NCBI GenBank assembly: GCA_031835245.1
Contig: JAVKOQ010000043.1
Span: forward strand, 62,001 to 126,000
Length of the DNA stretch: 64,000 nucleotides
Direction of reading: 5' to 3'
Source: Balamuthia mandrillaris
Taxonomy: Eukaryota; Discosea; Longamoebia; Balamuthiidae
Part shown: positions 17,226 to 28,166 of the stretch, one piece after another
How the letters are laid out: each line of letters starts with the position of its first letter
Numbering within the stretch: position 1 is the stretch's first letter
Notes under the pieces: generated by a model
The model's input: only the letters and a program-made list of their open reading frames with translations
The model's database searches: none
What the model was told of the DNA's origin: nothing
Made by a program: the position numbers and the translations under genes

Positions 17226-18804
17226 TCATAACCCTTCTTCTGTTTCTTGATCGCTCAGCTGTAGAAGAGGTTTCTCGTCGTCCTCGTTTCTTTGTGCTGA
17301 GTCGTTCTTTCCTATCCGGTCGTCACCCTTTCTTTGTTGTTCAAGCCCAAGCCCCACAGACTCCTCATCTCTCCCTTCCAGTTCATCCATAACCACCACA
17401 CTGGTCATCTCCAATGCAGCATTCTCCAACAAAGTTTCTCCTTCCATCTTTGTTGTTGTCGTTATGTCCGCCGTTGTCATCGTTGTCGCTTTGCTGGCCG
17501 CTGCTTCTCTCATCTTTGCCCAAGTGACCACAAACAAGCCCACCAAAATGATCACCGCGCCGAAACCCTGTCTCAAACCAAAGCTCTCTCCCAACCAAAA
17601 TCCAGCCATCACTGCCGTCATCAACAGCTCCAAAGGAATGTACACCGCTAGCGTCACCGGTGAGGCGTACTGCAACACCCAAATCATGAGCAGGTAAGGC
17701 ATCGCCGTGCCCAACAGTATTGCCACCACCAACATCACCCACAGTTGCACTCGCTCCTCCCGATTGTCGCCTTCGAACAGAGTGGAGAAGAGGTCGCTCC
17801 ATTCCTGTTGAAGGAAAGGAACGGAGGGAAGAACGAAGAGGCCGGTCAAGAAGAACATCCAAAAGGTAACGCCGCAGGAGGGTAAGTCCTTGGTCATGGG
17901 TTTGACCCAGATGAGGTAGATGGAGAAGATGAAGGTCTGGAGAAGAATGATCGCATCGCCGATGAGAGTGCTGCCGGAGAGAGTGTACTGCTCCACACGA
18001 AGCATGATGAGGGCGCCGATGATGGCAGTGCCTACTCCAAGAAACTTGAGTAACGTCTTTGGCTCTCCACGAAACAAACAGCAAATTACGGTTGTCCAAA
18101 TCTGTTGGTGAAGCGCAGAGAAAGAAAGAGTGAGCATCAGCATCAGCATCAGCAGAGGAGCAAGAAGAAGAAGAAGAAGAAGAAGAAGAAGAAGAAGAAG
18201 AAGAAGAAGAAAAAAGGCAGAGGAGCAAGCACAAGAAGAAGAACAGGTAAGCACATGCACAAGAACCAAAGGAACGGAGAAGAAAAAAAATAAAGCATAC
18301 CGGAATGGAGAGATAAATAGTGGCAGCATTGGTGGCGGTGGTGTTCTGCAGGCCCCAAACGTAGGTCGACTGGTTGAGGAACATGCCAAAGAAACTGACC
18401 ACCAGCATGGTCACCACGTTGCGTCTCTCCAAAAAGACCGCCATGCTCCTTGCCCCGCTCCCCTCAAGGAAGAAGAAGGCCAGGAGCATGAGCGGCAAGG
18501 GCAGCCACATGCGCAGCAGCATGAAGACCATCGGGTGGAAGGAGGAGAGGCTCAGCTTGCCGCTGACGTTCATCACCGCAAAGCCCAGCTGGACGAGCAC
18601 GATGGAGAGGTTGACCAGGAGGGGGCGCGCACGGAGGCAGAGCTGCTGCCAAGGGAGGGACGGAGAGGGCGAGGAGAGGTCATGGGTGGAGTGGAGTTGT
18701 TTGGAGTAGGCAGAGGAGGCAGAGAAGCAACTCCGCAAGAAGCGGGTGGGAGCGGAGAAGGAGCGGGAGGTGGTGGAGGTGTGCGTCAAGCCCTCCTCCT
18801 CCAT
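17226..18804 (-). CDS. EamA/DMT-family transporter
   Basis: Two exons, 18804-18301 and 18101-17226, phase 0, 459 aa. A Ser-rich cytosolic N-terminus is followed by about ten hydrophobic helices arranged as two EamA repeats: the first starts NLSIVLVQLGFAVMNVSGKL, and the second contains VMLVVAILLGTAMPYLLMIW, then ASPVTLAVYIPLELLMTAVM, then GAVIILVGLFVVTWAK. GLQNTTATNAATIYLSIP fits the helix-4 region of plant WAT1/DMT proteins. The C-terminal tail is charged and cytosolic. Substrates in this superfamily include nucleotide sugars, amino acids and metabolites; none can be chosen. The intron carries an AAG repeat. Confidence 0.85.
18161..18211. repeat. AAG trinucleotide repeat in transporter intron
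   Basis: About 17 AAG units within the single intron of the transporter (sense strand CTT, serving as a pyrimidine tract). Confidence 0.9.
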
Positions 18805-19297
18805 TTTTTTTTTGGTTGTGCTGTAACGTTTTTTTTTTGTGGGTGTTATAGCACCTTAAAGATTGGGCGACATCCTAAAAATCAGATTCGATTTTAAGGT
18901 GCCTCCATCTGTTTTTTGCCGTTCTACCAATTTAAGGTGGATGTTTGAAAAAGGAATGATTTCTACACGTGAAGAAAGAAATTTCACAAACAGAAAGAGA
19001 AAGCTGACGTCAGTATATCACATTTAAAGAAAAAATGATATCAGCGTTTCGCTTTAAAAGGAAAGCGGGAATTTACGGGTAATTATGGTGGATTATAAAA
19101 TTAACAGCAGAAAAAAGAAAAAGAAGGTAATGACAGGAGACGAAAGTGAAGCACGTTCCGCAATACGTATTCATCCGTTTCATTTCTCACCGGTCACTTG
19201 GTCCTCGCGACAAAGAAGAGCTTCTCTTTGCGCGCAGATGCAAAGATTGAACGTACGCAACACACCTTGCAAATTTTGGCCATCTGTTTAAGAGGAA
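18805..19297. promoter_or_regulatory. Divergent promoter with inverted repeat and CRE site
   Basis: 493 bp between the transporter and the SID1-like gene. GCACCTTAAA (18851-18860) and TTTAAGGTGC (18893-18902) form a 10-bp perfect inverted repeat; a third half-copy, TTTAAGGTGG, is at 18931-18940. TGACGTCA, the full bZIP/CREB palindrome, is at 19005-19012. No credible gene lies within. Confidence 0.5.
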
Positions 19298-20658
19298 ATG
19301 AGAGCGTCATCATCCATCAGCCATCGGTCTTCCGCGTTGGGGTGCTTCTTCTTGTTCTTCCTTCTGCTTCAACACGACCCCAACCTCTCCGTGGCTGCGC
19401 AAGAAGTGCAAGTAGAAAGCGGACAAGTCATCAACGGCACCGTCGGAGATGGGATCAGTTATTCGCTTACCGCTCAAGGTTTATTCTTTATTTTGTTTGT
19501 GGGCTTTTTTCCAACTCAAAAACTAAAACATTCCACACAGATGGTTTGTTGTTGGATGTTGTGCTGGAAGTGGCCGATCCAACGACATTTGTTCAGGCTC
19601 ACATCACGGACCAAAACTTTCGCTACATCTTTGACGTTGCCGCTCCGCCAGTGTAAATCCCTCTCTGCGCTTCGTCTCTTCTCTCGTTCACTGCTTCTCT
19701 GCTTCTCCGCTTCTCTTCTCTACTTCACTTCTCCTCTCTTCTTCTCGCTCTCCTCGCTCTCTTTTCTCTCTTTTGCTCATATGTCTCAACAACACAACAG
19801 CGTGGAGGACGCTCCGCCCAATATAACGGTCTCGGAGGTGTCGTTGTGCAGCCATGCTGGTTCACCGATCACCCTCTACCGGTTCCAGTTTTTCGGAACG
19901 CCGTCAGCGAGTTACACGTTCTACCCTCAGCTTTTGGACGTCTCTTTGCAGGAAGGCGAGAAGCGGATAGGCTATGCCTCCGCACTCAACACCAGCTTCT
20001 TCTATTTCGATGTGACGAGGACGGACGCTCCTCTCCAGGTCACTGTCAGCTCGGACAGCGATGAGCCGGCCATCTTGGAGGCTCAGTTTGAGGGATGCCC
20101 TGAACAGCTTTACTCACCACTTGGTTAGTGGCTCTTCTGAATTCTTCTTCTTCTTCTTCTTCCTCTGCTTCTTCTTCTTCTTCTATCTCTTCGTATCTCA
20201 TGCTTTCTCCCTCTTCAGACTTGGACGAAAAACCAGACAAAGGAGATGCTTATCTCACTTTCTCCACTCAGGCTCGGCTCACGGTTGCCAAGTTCAGACC
20301 GGAACTCAAAAAGGGGCGTTGGTTCTTCGGCGTAACTAAACAGTCCTCTTCCTCCTCCCCAACAACTGCCAAATCTTTTTCCATCCAAGTGGAATATGGC
20401 TTGGATTACAGTTCGTACTATTCACGAACGTTGGTCCTTCTTTTCATCTTTCCTGTTGCATGCGTGCTGCTCTGCTCTGTCTCGTTGGCTTTGGTCATCT
20501 TTCTTAACAAAAGTGGATGGTTGGACAAATGGTCGAAGAAGTATCACTCGAAGCTAAAAGAGCTTCCCTTGAACCCGCCAGAGTGGAACTATGTGCCCTA
20601 TATCATTCTGTGTGGATGCTTTTATGTCATTCCAGCCGTTCAAGTTGTCTCAAGGTTT

Positions 20659-20697
<39 letters not shown>

Positions 20698-22613
20698 CGC
20701 TCTCTTGCGCATGTTCTCTTCTTCTGCTTCTGTTTCTCAACTCTCTTGCTTTTCTCGTGTTACCTACATAAAACAACAGAGAGGCAGAAGTTCTTCGAGA
20801 TGAAGGCGACAGGGATGTTTGCTTCTATAATGAATTATGCTTAAAACCAGATGAAGAAGTTCACTCTTCCAACAGCATTTGGTCAAACGTTGGTTACTTG
20901 TGGGCGGGTCTTACTCTCATTCTGTACTTGGTTTTATTACGTGTACATTGCTTTCTTTTCTCTTCTATCGCTATTCGCTTCTTTATATTTGCTGACCCAA
21001 CTGCAATATGCTATCTTTTCAGGTATTGAGATTGAGATACCTTGTCCCATCCGATCTTTATGTTATGTTCAGTATTGCAGTAGCGATTATCTTTGTTGGA
21101 ATTCTTTCTGCTATATATCACATTTGTCCCACGAGACAGATCTTCCAGTTTGACACTGCGTTCATGTTCATTGCTACAGGTACTCCTCTCTTCTTCTCTG
21201 CTTCTCGCTACGCATCTCTGCTTCTCTATGTTCGTTCTATTCTAGACAAACGGTTTTCTTTCATGTCTCAGTATTAATACTTTTTGCATAAAAAGGGATT
21301 GTTATAGTGGAAATATACCGCAAATACTTTCATACTACATTTCCACCATGGATGCCCTTCAGTTTCTTCGCCGTCTTGCTGCTACTCAATTACATCGGCT
21401 CTTTGATCGACACCGAAGAGGACTTAGAGGATAAAGCTGTCCCTCGCTATATCTTCAAAGCCATCCTCACAGTGTTTGCCTTCATCATCCTCAATATCTA
21501 CATTTGGTTTGTCTATACGAAAGAGGTTAGCACTGCGCTCAAATCAACCGAACCGCATCGAAAGAAGAAGTCTTTGCTACGATTATGTGCTAGCCGGTGG
21601 GAACGTATTTGGCACAGTCCTTGGCACCCTTATCGTCTCATCGCCGGTGCTATTTGGTTTATAACTCCTCTCGTTCTTTCTCTCGTCTTCTCTGCTTTCC
21701 TCCTTTCCTCTTATCTTCTCTGCTTTCTTCTTCTCGATTTTTCTTCTCGTGCTAACATTACTTGACTTCATATCAGGTACATCATTGTTCTCGCCATAAT
21801 TTGGTATCAGCCGAACTCGGATCTCTCCAAGACGTTATTAGCTTTAATGGTGGGCAGCTCTCTCTATTGGGTGGCTTACTACATCCTCAAAAAGATCATT
21901 CGTGGGGCCAAAGGATGTTTTTCCAGCAAAACGGATCCTCGTACTCGAGGCGCTTATGATCTTACCGTTGCTGCTGGTTCGTCGTTCTTTAATCTCTTTC
22001 AACGTTGTTCTCTCTCGTTTTACCTGACTGTTCTATGAAAGGGTTTCGATACAAGTGGTTGGTGTATGTATTGTGGATATATTTGGTGGTGTGTACTTTG
22101 GCCATATGGGTGGCTGCATTGGTCTTTTTCTCCGTCTTGTCTACCTCCGACAAAGAACTTCGGTATTTTCTTCTTCCTTTTTGTTTTGTTTTTGTTTTTG
22201 TTTTTGTTTTTGTTTTTGTTTTTGTTTTTGTTTTTGTTTTTGTTTTTGTTTTTGTTTGTTTTTGTTTTTGTTTTTGTTTTTGTTTTTGTTTTGGGGCTAA
22301 CTTTGTTAAACAAAATAGACCCGAAGAGTCGAGAGAACTGAACAGCAACTGCCTCATCGATGACTTTTGGGATGCTCACGACATTTGGCACATTCTCAGC
22401 GCTTTGGCGTTGATGGTGCAGGCTTTGCTCATTCTTCATATGGACATAGACGAGAGATACACAACCAAGTTGATGCACATAACACAAAAACAAGAGGAGG
22501 ACGCGGCAAAGAAGAGAGAAGCGGATGAAGAAGAGGATGAAGAAGAGATGCAACGAATAGAAGACAGAAAGAACAACTCGGAAAGTAGCTCAGATGACGA
22601 AGAAAGTGTTTAA
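19298..22613 (+). CDS. SID1-like multipass channel (SID1/CHUP family)
   Basis: Ten exons, all phases consistent: 19298-19478, 19541-19652, 19801-20123, 20219-20654, 20780-20942, 21023-21179, 21308-21656, 21777-21976, 22042-22162, 22319-22613 (778 aa). A signal peptide and a beta-rich ectodomain precede about eleven helices. Family signatures: VCFYNELCLKP, SNVGYLWAGL, SAIYHICPTRQIFQFDTAFM and, near the end, FWDAHDIWHILSALAL. The His of YHICP, the Asp of QFD and the His pair of HDIWH correspond to the conserved metal site of SIDT proteins. Known members move or bind double-stranded RNA and cholesterol and sit in plasma or lysosomal membranes. The acidic cytosolic tail is Glu/Ser-rich. The intron at 22163-22318 holds a TTTTTG array. 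Confidence 0.9.
22182..22291. repeat. TTTTTG hexanucleotide array in SID1-like intron
   Basis: About 17 TTTTTG/GTTTTT units with one interruption, in the last intron just upstream of the acceptor, so it also acts as the pyrimidine-rich tract. Confidence 0.95.
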
Positions 22614-22675
22614 GCGCAACACAAAAGGAATAAAGTTGGATGTTTTTTGTACATACTTTTAAAAAAAGGGTTGAA

Positions 22676-22803
22676 TTACTTTTGTTTTGAAGCTTTGTAC
22701 TGTTCCGAAAGCACAGCCATCAGTTGTTTGTGCGGCGTCCCTGGCGGTTGTGCGCTCTTCACTTTTGCAAAGTTTTCCTATTTTTTTCCATTCTTTGTTA
22801 GAC

Positions 22804-22866
<63 letters not shown>

Positions 22867-24411
22867 CTTGACAAAAGAAGTAAAAGCGTTGCCTTGACGT
22901 GGAGCAGCAGGAGTGCCATCCTTCTTCATGCGAGGCAAGAGCCGCAGCTTGAAAGCGCAGCGATTGCAGCGATCGTTCTCCAGGTCAACCGATTTGGAGT
23001 GGCGACCAAATATCTTGCCACATTTGAGGTTGGTGCATTGGTACTTGTACTTGTGTTGGATGTTGTAGTTGTGATACTTTGTGACGGAGATGGAGGGACA
23101 TCCTTGTTCCACTTTTCTAGCCCTGTTTATCGTTCATTGTTTATTAGAGAAGCATAGAAAGGGCTAGAGAGCTAGAGAAGCAAAAAAAGAGAAGAAAAAG
23201 AGAAACATAAGAGCAAGGAATATGAACCATTTCCAGAAGGTGGGGCCGTGAGAAGACTCGGAGGATTCCGTAATGCCATCTAGCAACCAAACGGCAGCAT
23301 GACACATCTCATGAGCAAGTGTGTCACGCAGACGTGGATAGCTCGTCAACACTTTGACCGACAATTCGATGTAGGCCGATCGTTTGCCATTCGTCCTCTG
23401 TTGTTTTTCAGGTTAGAATGATGAAAGGAAACAGTGTTGAGGAGAGAGAGAAAAAACGAGAATGGGAGAAAGAGAAGCGAGAATAGAAAAGAAAGAGGAG
23501 AAGAGGCACACCAAAAGCTGGGTGCGACCAGCAGTTGTCAACAGTCGAATGGCCCATTCGAGCTTCATGTCGGCTGGCAGTTTGTTATCAAAACACTTTT
23601 TGTTTAGCTCACAATAAAGCTGCTCCGCCAACTCTTTGCGATACTTGGAAAACAAACGAGGAGTGTATCCTCCTCCTTCTACCATTTTCGTTGTCTTTGT
23701 TGTCGTTCTCTGCGACACTGCAGATGATGGTTTGATGGATGAAGCAGAAGATGAGGAGGAAGAAGGCACAACATTTGTCTTTGTAGTCTTTGTCGCTATA
23801 GTTGTTTTTGGAGTGAAAGCGGCTATATTTGTGGTTGTTGGAGTGAAAAGCGTGCGAATGCTTCGAGCAGGGATGCCCGAATGTGTTGTTGTGGTTGTTG
23901 GTGTTGCAAAGTCACCAACCACAGTTGAAGGGACACGTTTGTTTGGTGTAGCCATAGTAGCTAGTTGTTGTGGAGGTAAAGGTGTGGAGAGAATTGGAGG
24001 TAATGCTTGTTTTGGTGGTTGCTGTTCCCCTTCGCAAGAAGAAAAAGGAGAAGAGTCGGGAGAAGGACAGAAAGAAATGAGACGAGGCCCGTTTTCTTCT
24101 TCTCTTTTGTTTGTTTTGTCGTTCTTTGATACGTTTTCTTTGTCGTTGTCTTTTGTTTGATGAGTGCTGATCCGTTTCTTGTTTGAAGGGGGAGAAGGTG
24201 AAACAGAGAGCAACAACGACTTGAGACGATTGATGCTGTGCCTTGGCTTTGTTGACTTTTCTGGTGTCGGGAGAATGAACACAGAAGGAGTGGTTGGTTG
24301 TTGACGCTCTTCCCGTTGCTGTTTGTCCTTGCGAAAGTTCTTCATTCTCTCGTTCATTCTTTCCGTTCTTCTCTTCCCATCATTCTTTTGTACTATGACC
24401 ACTTCTTCTTC

Positions 24412-24456
<45 letters not shown>

Positions 24457-27439
24457 TTCATCTTCGTCTGCCTCAATAACTTCGTCGTCCTCTTCATCAT
24501 CATCTACCACCTCTTCTTCTCTTTCATTTTCGTCATCAAGTTCTTCGCTTTCGTCGTTGATGAAAGAATCATCCAATTGGTATTCATCGTCTTCTGCTGC
24601 GTCTTCGTCGGCAACATCCTCCAATAAGTCGTCCACACCACCAATCACTTGCTCTTCTTCGTCGTCCTCTTCATCATCATCATCTTCTACGTCGTTCACT
24701 TCTTCAGCTTCCTCATCCCAATCTCCAACAATAATTCTTGTCGTTACATCTTCCTGTTCTTCTTCTTCTTCTTCTTCTTCTTGTTCTTCTTCTTCTTCTT
24801 CTTCTTCTTGTTCTTCTTCTTCTTCTTCTTGTTCTTCTTCTTCTTCTTCTTGTTGTTGTTCTTCTTCTTCATCTTCATCTTCTTCTTCTTGTTCTTCTTC
24901 TTCTTCTTCTTCTTCTTCTTCTTCTTCTTCTTCACTTGTTGCATCTGCATCTTCATCGTCATCAAAAACGTGTGTTTCGGGTTCCTCTTGGTCTTTCAGA
25001 CTCGCTGAGTTGTCTCTTGGCCTAATAGAGCGTTCGTCCTCATCTACGTCACCTTCATCTTCGGATTCGCTCTCTATGACGATCTTCTTCAACCTTCTTC
25101 GTGGCTTGTTGGCAACACTAGTTGGTGTAAGCAATTTCAGTTCTTCATCTTCTTCCTCTTCCTTTTCCTCATAGTTCTCTTCCTTTTCATCACTCTCTCC
25201 TTCTATATCTTTCTGCTGTTCTGCATCCTCTTCCTCTGCATCTCCTTCTTCCTCCTTGTATTGTTCTTCTCCCAACTTTACTTCTTCGTCGCGCTCTTGT
25301 TGTTCAGTGGATGCGTTGTTGATTGCAGGTAAGAGGAATGCATCTTCCTCTTCGGAAAGATCGTCCCCTTCCACAACCACTCCCCACATATCTTCATCCT
25401 CAGCCTGTTCGTCTTCTTCAGGTTCTTCTTCTTCGTCCCCTTCAATTTCGTCTTCCTCGCCCACTTCTTCTGCTTCTTTGTTTACATCATCTTCATCTTC
25501 TTCCACAATCAGTGCTTTACATGTTTCATGCTGATTTGGTTCTTGCCGTTCTGTTAATGATTCACGCACTTTCATCACCTGTAATTCCTCCGCTTCTTCT
25601 TCTTCCTCTTCTTCCTCTTCTTCCTCTTCTTCCTCATCTTCCTCATCTTCCTCGTACTCGTTCTCGTAATTTTCCTCATCATTTTCTTCGGCTTCATCTT
25701 CATCTTCATCTTCGTATTCCTCTTCTTCATCAAGTTCATATTCAAGTTCCTCTTGTGATGTCTCAGAGGTCACATCTTTGGTAGGCGGTTGATCTTGCTC
25801 CTCATCTTCATCTTCTTGGTTATTGTCGAAAATGTTTAGTTGCTCCAACTGCTGTAAAATAAGTTGTTGTTCATCGATTTCTTCTTCCTCTTCTTCCTCT
25901 TCTTCGCTTTCCTTTGGTTCTTCCAAGTTGTGGTCCTCTTCTGCGTCCTCTTCATAGTCGTCTTCGGCTTCTGTAGTTGTGAATTCTTGTTCCGTTTCTG
26001 TTTGTCTTTCATCTTCCTCCTCACCACAAGTTGTAATTTCCTCAGCATTAGTGTCTGTTTCTTCCTCCGCTTCGTCTTCACTCTGGTAGTGTTCTTCCTC
26101 CAGTACGCCTACTTTCTCTTCTCCGATGAGTTTTTCTTCTTCTGCAGCCTCCTCCGCTTCTTCAAGAACTTCCTCTTCCTCTGATCCAACCAATTCTTCA
26201 TTTTGTTCATCTGCCGTTAGGGGAAGTTCTTCGTTCTCTTCGGTATCCACTTCTTCCACTTCGTTTCCTGTCTGCTCATTCTCCGTCTCCTGTTCTGCTT
26301 CTTGTTCCCCTTCATCCTCCATAAGCTTACGTTCTTCTTGATCATCATCATCTTCTGTTCCTTCCGTCCCTTCTTCATATTCCTCGCTGGTTATTTCCTC
26401 TTGGTGCAATTCATCCGCCACAACCCTGTTATCTTCGAACGTTTGTACCTCTTCCTCCTTCCCCTCTTCTCCATATTCCTCTTCCTTTGTATCCTTCGTT
26501 GTCACTTCCTTTTCCTTCGTGTCTACTTCCATTGCTGGTTTGTCTTCTCCCTCTTCGCTGACTTCTGACAAAGAGCCCAGTTGCAATTGTTCCAACTTAA
26601 TGGCCAAGGATGTTCTTTCGTCATGTTCAACATTTTCTTTCTCCACCAGCTCTATATCCTCCTCATCCTCTACTTCCGCTGCTTTCTCATTCTCTTCATC
26701 TGTCTCTTCAGGTGCTTGTTGTTCCAACTCGTGTCTCTCTTCCATTTCTTCTTGTTCACGTCCTACTTTACTTGTTTCTCCCTCACCAAAGCCTTTTTCA
26801 TCAACCACGTCTTCCTCTGCTTCTGCAACTGCTTGTTCTCCAACCTCCACTGGGTTGTCATTTTCTTCTTTTGACTCAACCACCGCATCCTCTTCTCTAT
26901 GTGCTTCGTGCGCGTCATCCTCCTCTTCCTGCTTTTCATCCTCGTTTTTGTTGTCGTTAGTCTCTGCGTCCGAAGAAGCAACCCCATCCTCATCAACCAC
27001 ATCGACCTCAAGAGGAGCATGCTGAGTGTCAACTTCCACGCAACATTCTTCTTTGCCATCGAGCAAAGAGGTTGGGAGTGGCTCCACGACATACTTGGCA
27101 CGAAGCAACTTTTTTTTTGGTGTACAAACGAAGATAAGATGGTTAGCATGAAAGAGAGATGCAAAAAGGAAGTGAATGCAACAACAAGGAAAGAGTGAAA
27201 AATGAGAGAAGAGGTACCTTGTTGAACCAAGGGGCTTTGCTGATGGCAGCTACGTCGCCAGAGCCGTCCATCCAGCCACGAAACCGAGCCGCCGCCTCAA
27301 AACACTCCTTGACCTCCCTCCACAGCGCCGCCCTGTCCTGCTGTTGCATCGGCTCCTCTTCTCCCGCTACCTGTGGACGGCGTCCCCGTTCCTCCTTCTG
27401 GTCCGTCTCCTCCTCCTCCCAACATGCGTGTCCCTCCAT
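22676..27439 (-). CDS. GCNA: GCNA/ACRC-like acidic SprT metalloprotease
   Basis: Five exons, 27439-27218, 27108-23512, 23397-23228, 23122-22867 and 22777-22676, phases consistent (1448 aa). Roughly residues 80-950 are overwhelmingly Glu/Asp. A Ser/Thr/Pro linker follows, then a SprT domain beginning FSKYRKELAEQLYCELNKKC. The protease motif AHEMCHAAVW (HExxH) and the downstream ESSHGPTFWKW (third zinc His) are present. A zinc ribbon follows: YQCTNLKCGKIFGRHSKS and NDRCNRC. The C-terminus ENFAKVKS, then LSEQYK, is typical of GCNA. The family degrades DNA-protein crosslinks, interacts with SUMO through the acidic region, and protects genome integrity. The acidic part is far longer than in most relatives. 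The last intron carries a CT microsatellite. Confidence 0.9.
24404..24934. repeat. ATC and CTT trinucleotide blocks encoding poly-Asp/poly-Glu
   Basis: Plus-strand ATC runs (about 24415-24455) and CTT/TTG runs (about 24759-24934) encode Asp and Glu/Gln tracts on the minus strand within the GCNA-like acidic domain. Confidence 0.9.
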
Positions 27440-27649
27440 AACGTTATCGTTTGTTTGTTTTTTCAACAAAAAGCCTCCCCTCCCCGCCTTGCGCTCGCTT
27501 CTCCCCCAAAGAGACTGCTCCCTGTTATGTTTTTGTTTTTTTTTTTTTTTTTTTTTTGTGCGTTGCAGCGCGGATTACTCCATCCGTTGGCACAAAACTT
27601 TTTCGGCGGGAAAGTGTTATTATTATTTGTAGACATTCATGAATTATCT

Positions 27650-27680
27650 CCAATCAAAAATCAAACAGACGTACGTCGAC
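27650..27680 (+). promoter_or_regulatory. CCAAT-containing upstream motif, copy 4, with GTCGAC
   Basis: CCAATCAAAAATCAAA (27650-27665) is identical over 16 bases to the phosphatase copy and is followed by GTCGAC at 27675-27680. It lies about 210 bp upstream of the GCNA-like start. The rest of 27440-27793 is AT-rich with a long T-run and no gene. Confidence 0.5.
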
Positions 27681-27793
27681 AAAAATAGAAAAAGTACCTT
27701 GGAAAAAAGTTCAGGACGTCGCGACGGAGAGCAAGGCCTCTGCTACTTTTTTTCTCTACTTGGTGCCAGCATGCTTCAGCACCGGGCAAAAAT

Positions 27794-27876
27794 GGTAGAT
27801 ATCCCCCCACGACCATAAACTTCACACCCACCGATAAAAAATTCACCCTCAGGTAAAAGTCCCAACCTATTAGGGT
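27794..27876 (-). repeat. Left subterminal repeat array of the MULE element
   Basis: Read on the minus strand, about four diverged units: GGTTGGGACTTTTACCTGA, then GGGTGAATTTTTTATCGG, then TGGGTGTGAAGTTTATGG, then TGGGGGGATATCTACC. These match the right array in inverse orientation. Confidence 0.5.
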
Positions 27877-28166
27877 GACATGAATTATGAGTAACTCTAT
27901 CGTTACATTGCTACTGTGTTTCTCTTTGCTTGGCGAGAGGATTAACCGTTGTAAAAGAAACTGTCAGGAATTGAAAGCATGCTGTATCCTTGGTCAACGG
28001 TTATTCCTCTCACCATTCTTGCCCGCCATACTTTTCTATTTGTTCCCGCCTTTTTTTTTCAATAACGTTACCGTTACTTTTTCTTGGGTTGTAACAAGGT
28101 CTTCTTCTTTAACTTTTTTCTTTCAACTAGAACCAGCTACACACAACCATCACACACCTTTTTTGT

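Noticed and set aside
21476-21664. Alternative hydrophobic frame (GGNVFGTVLGTLIVSSPVLF) as a SID1-like exon
   Set aside because: Phase arithmetic fits only the continuous frame 21308-21656 joining the next exon at 21777.
24323-25174. Poly-Ser frame on the plus strand
   Set aside because: It is the complement of the acidic GCNA-like exon; phase-consistent exons and the SprT domain support the minus strand.
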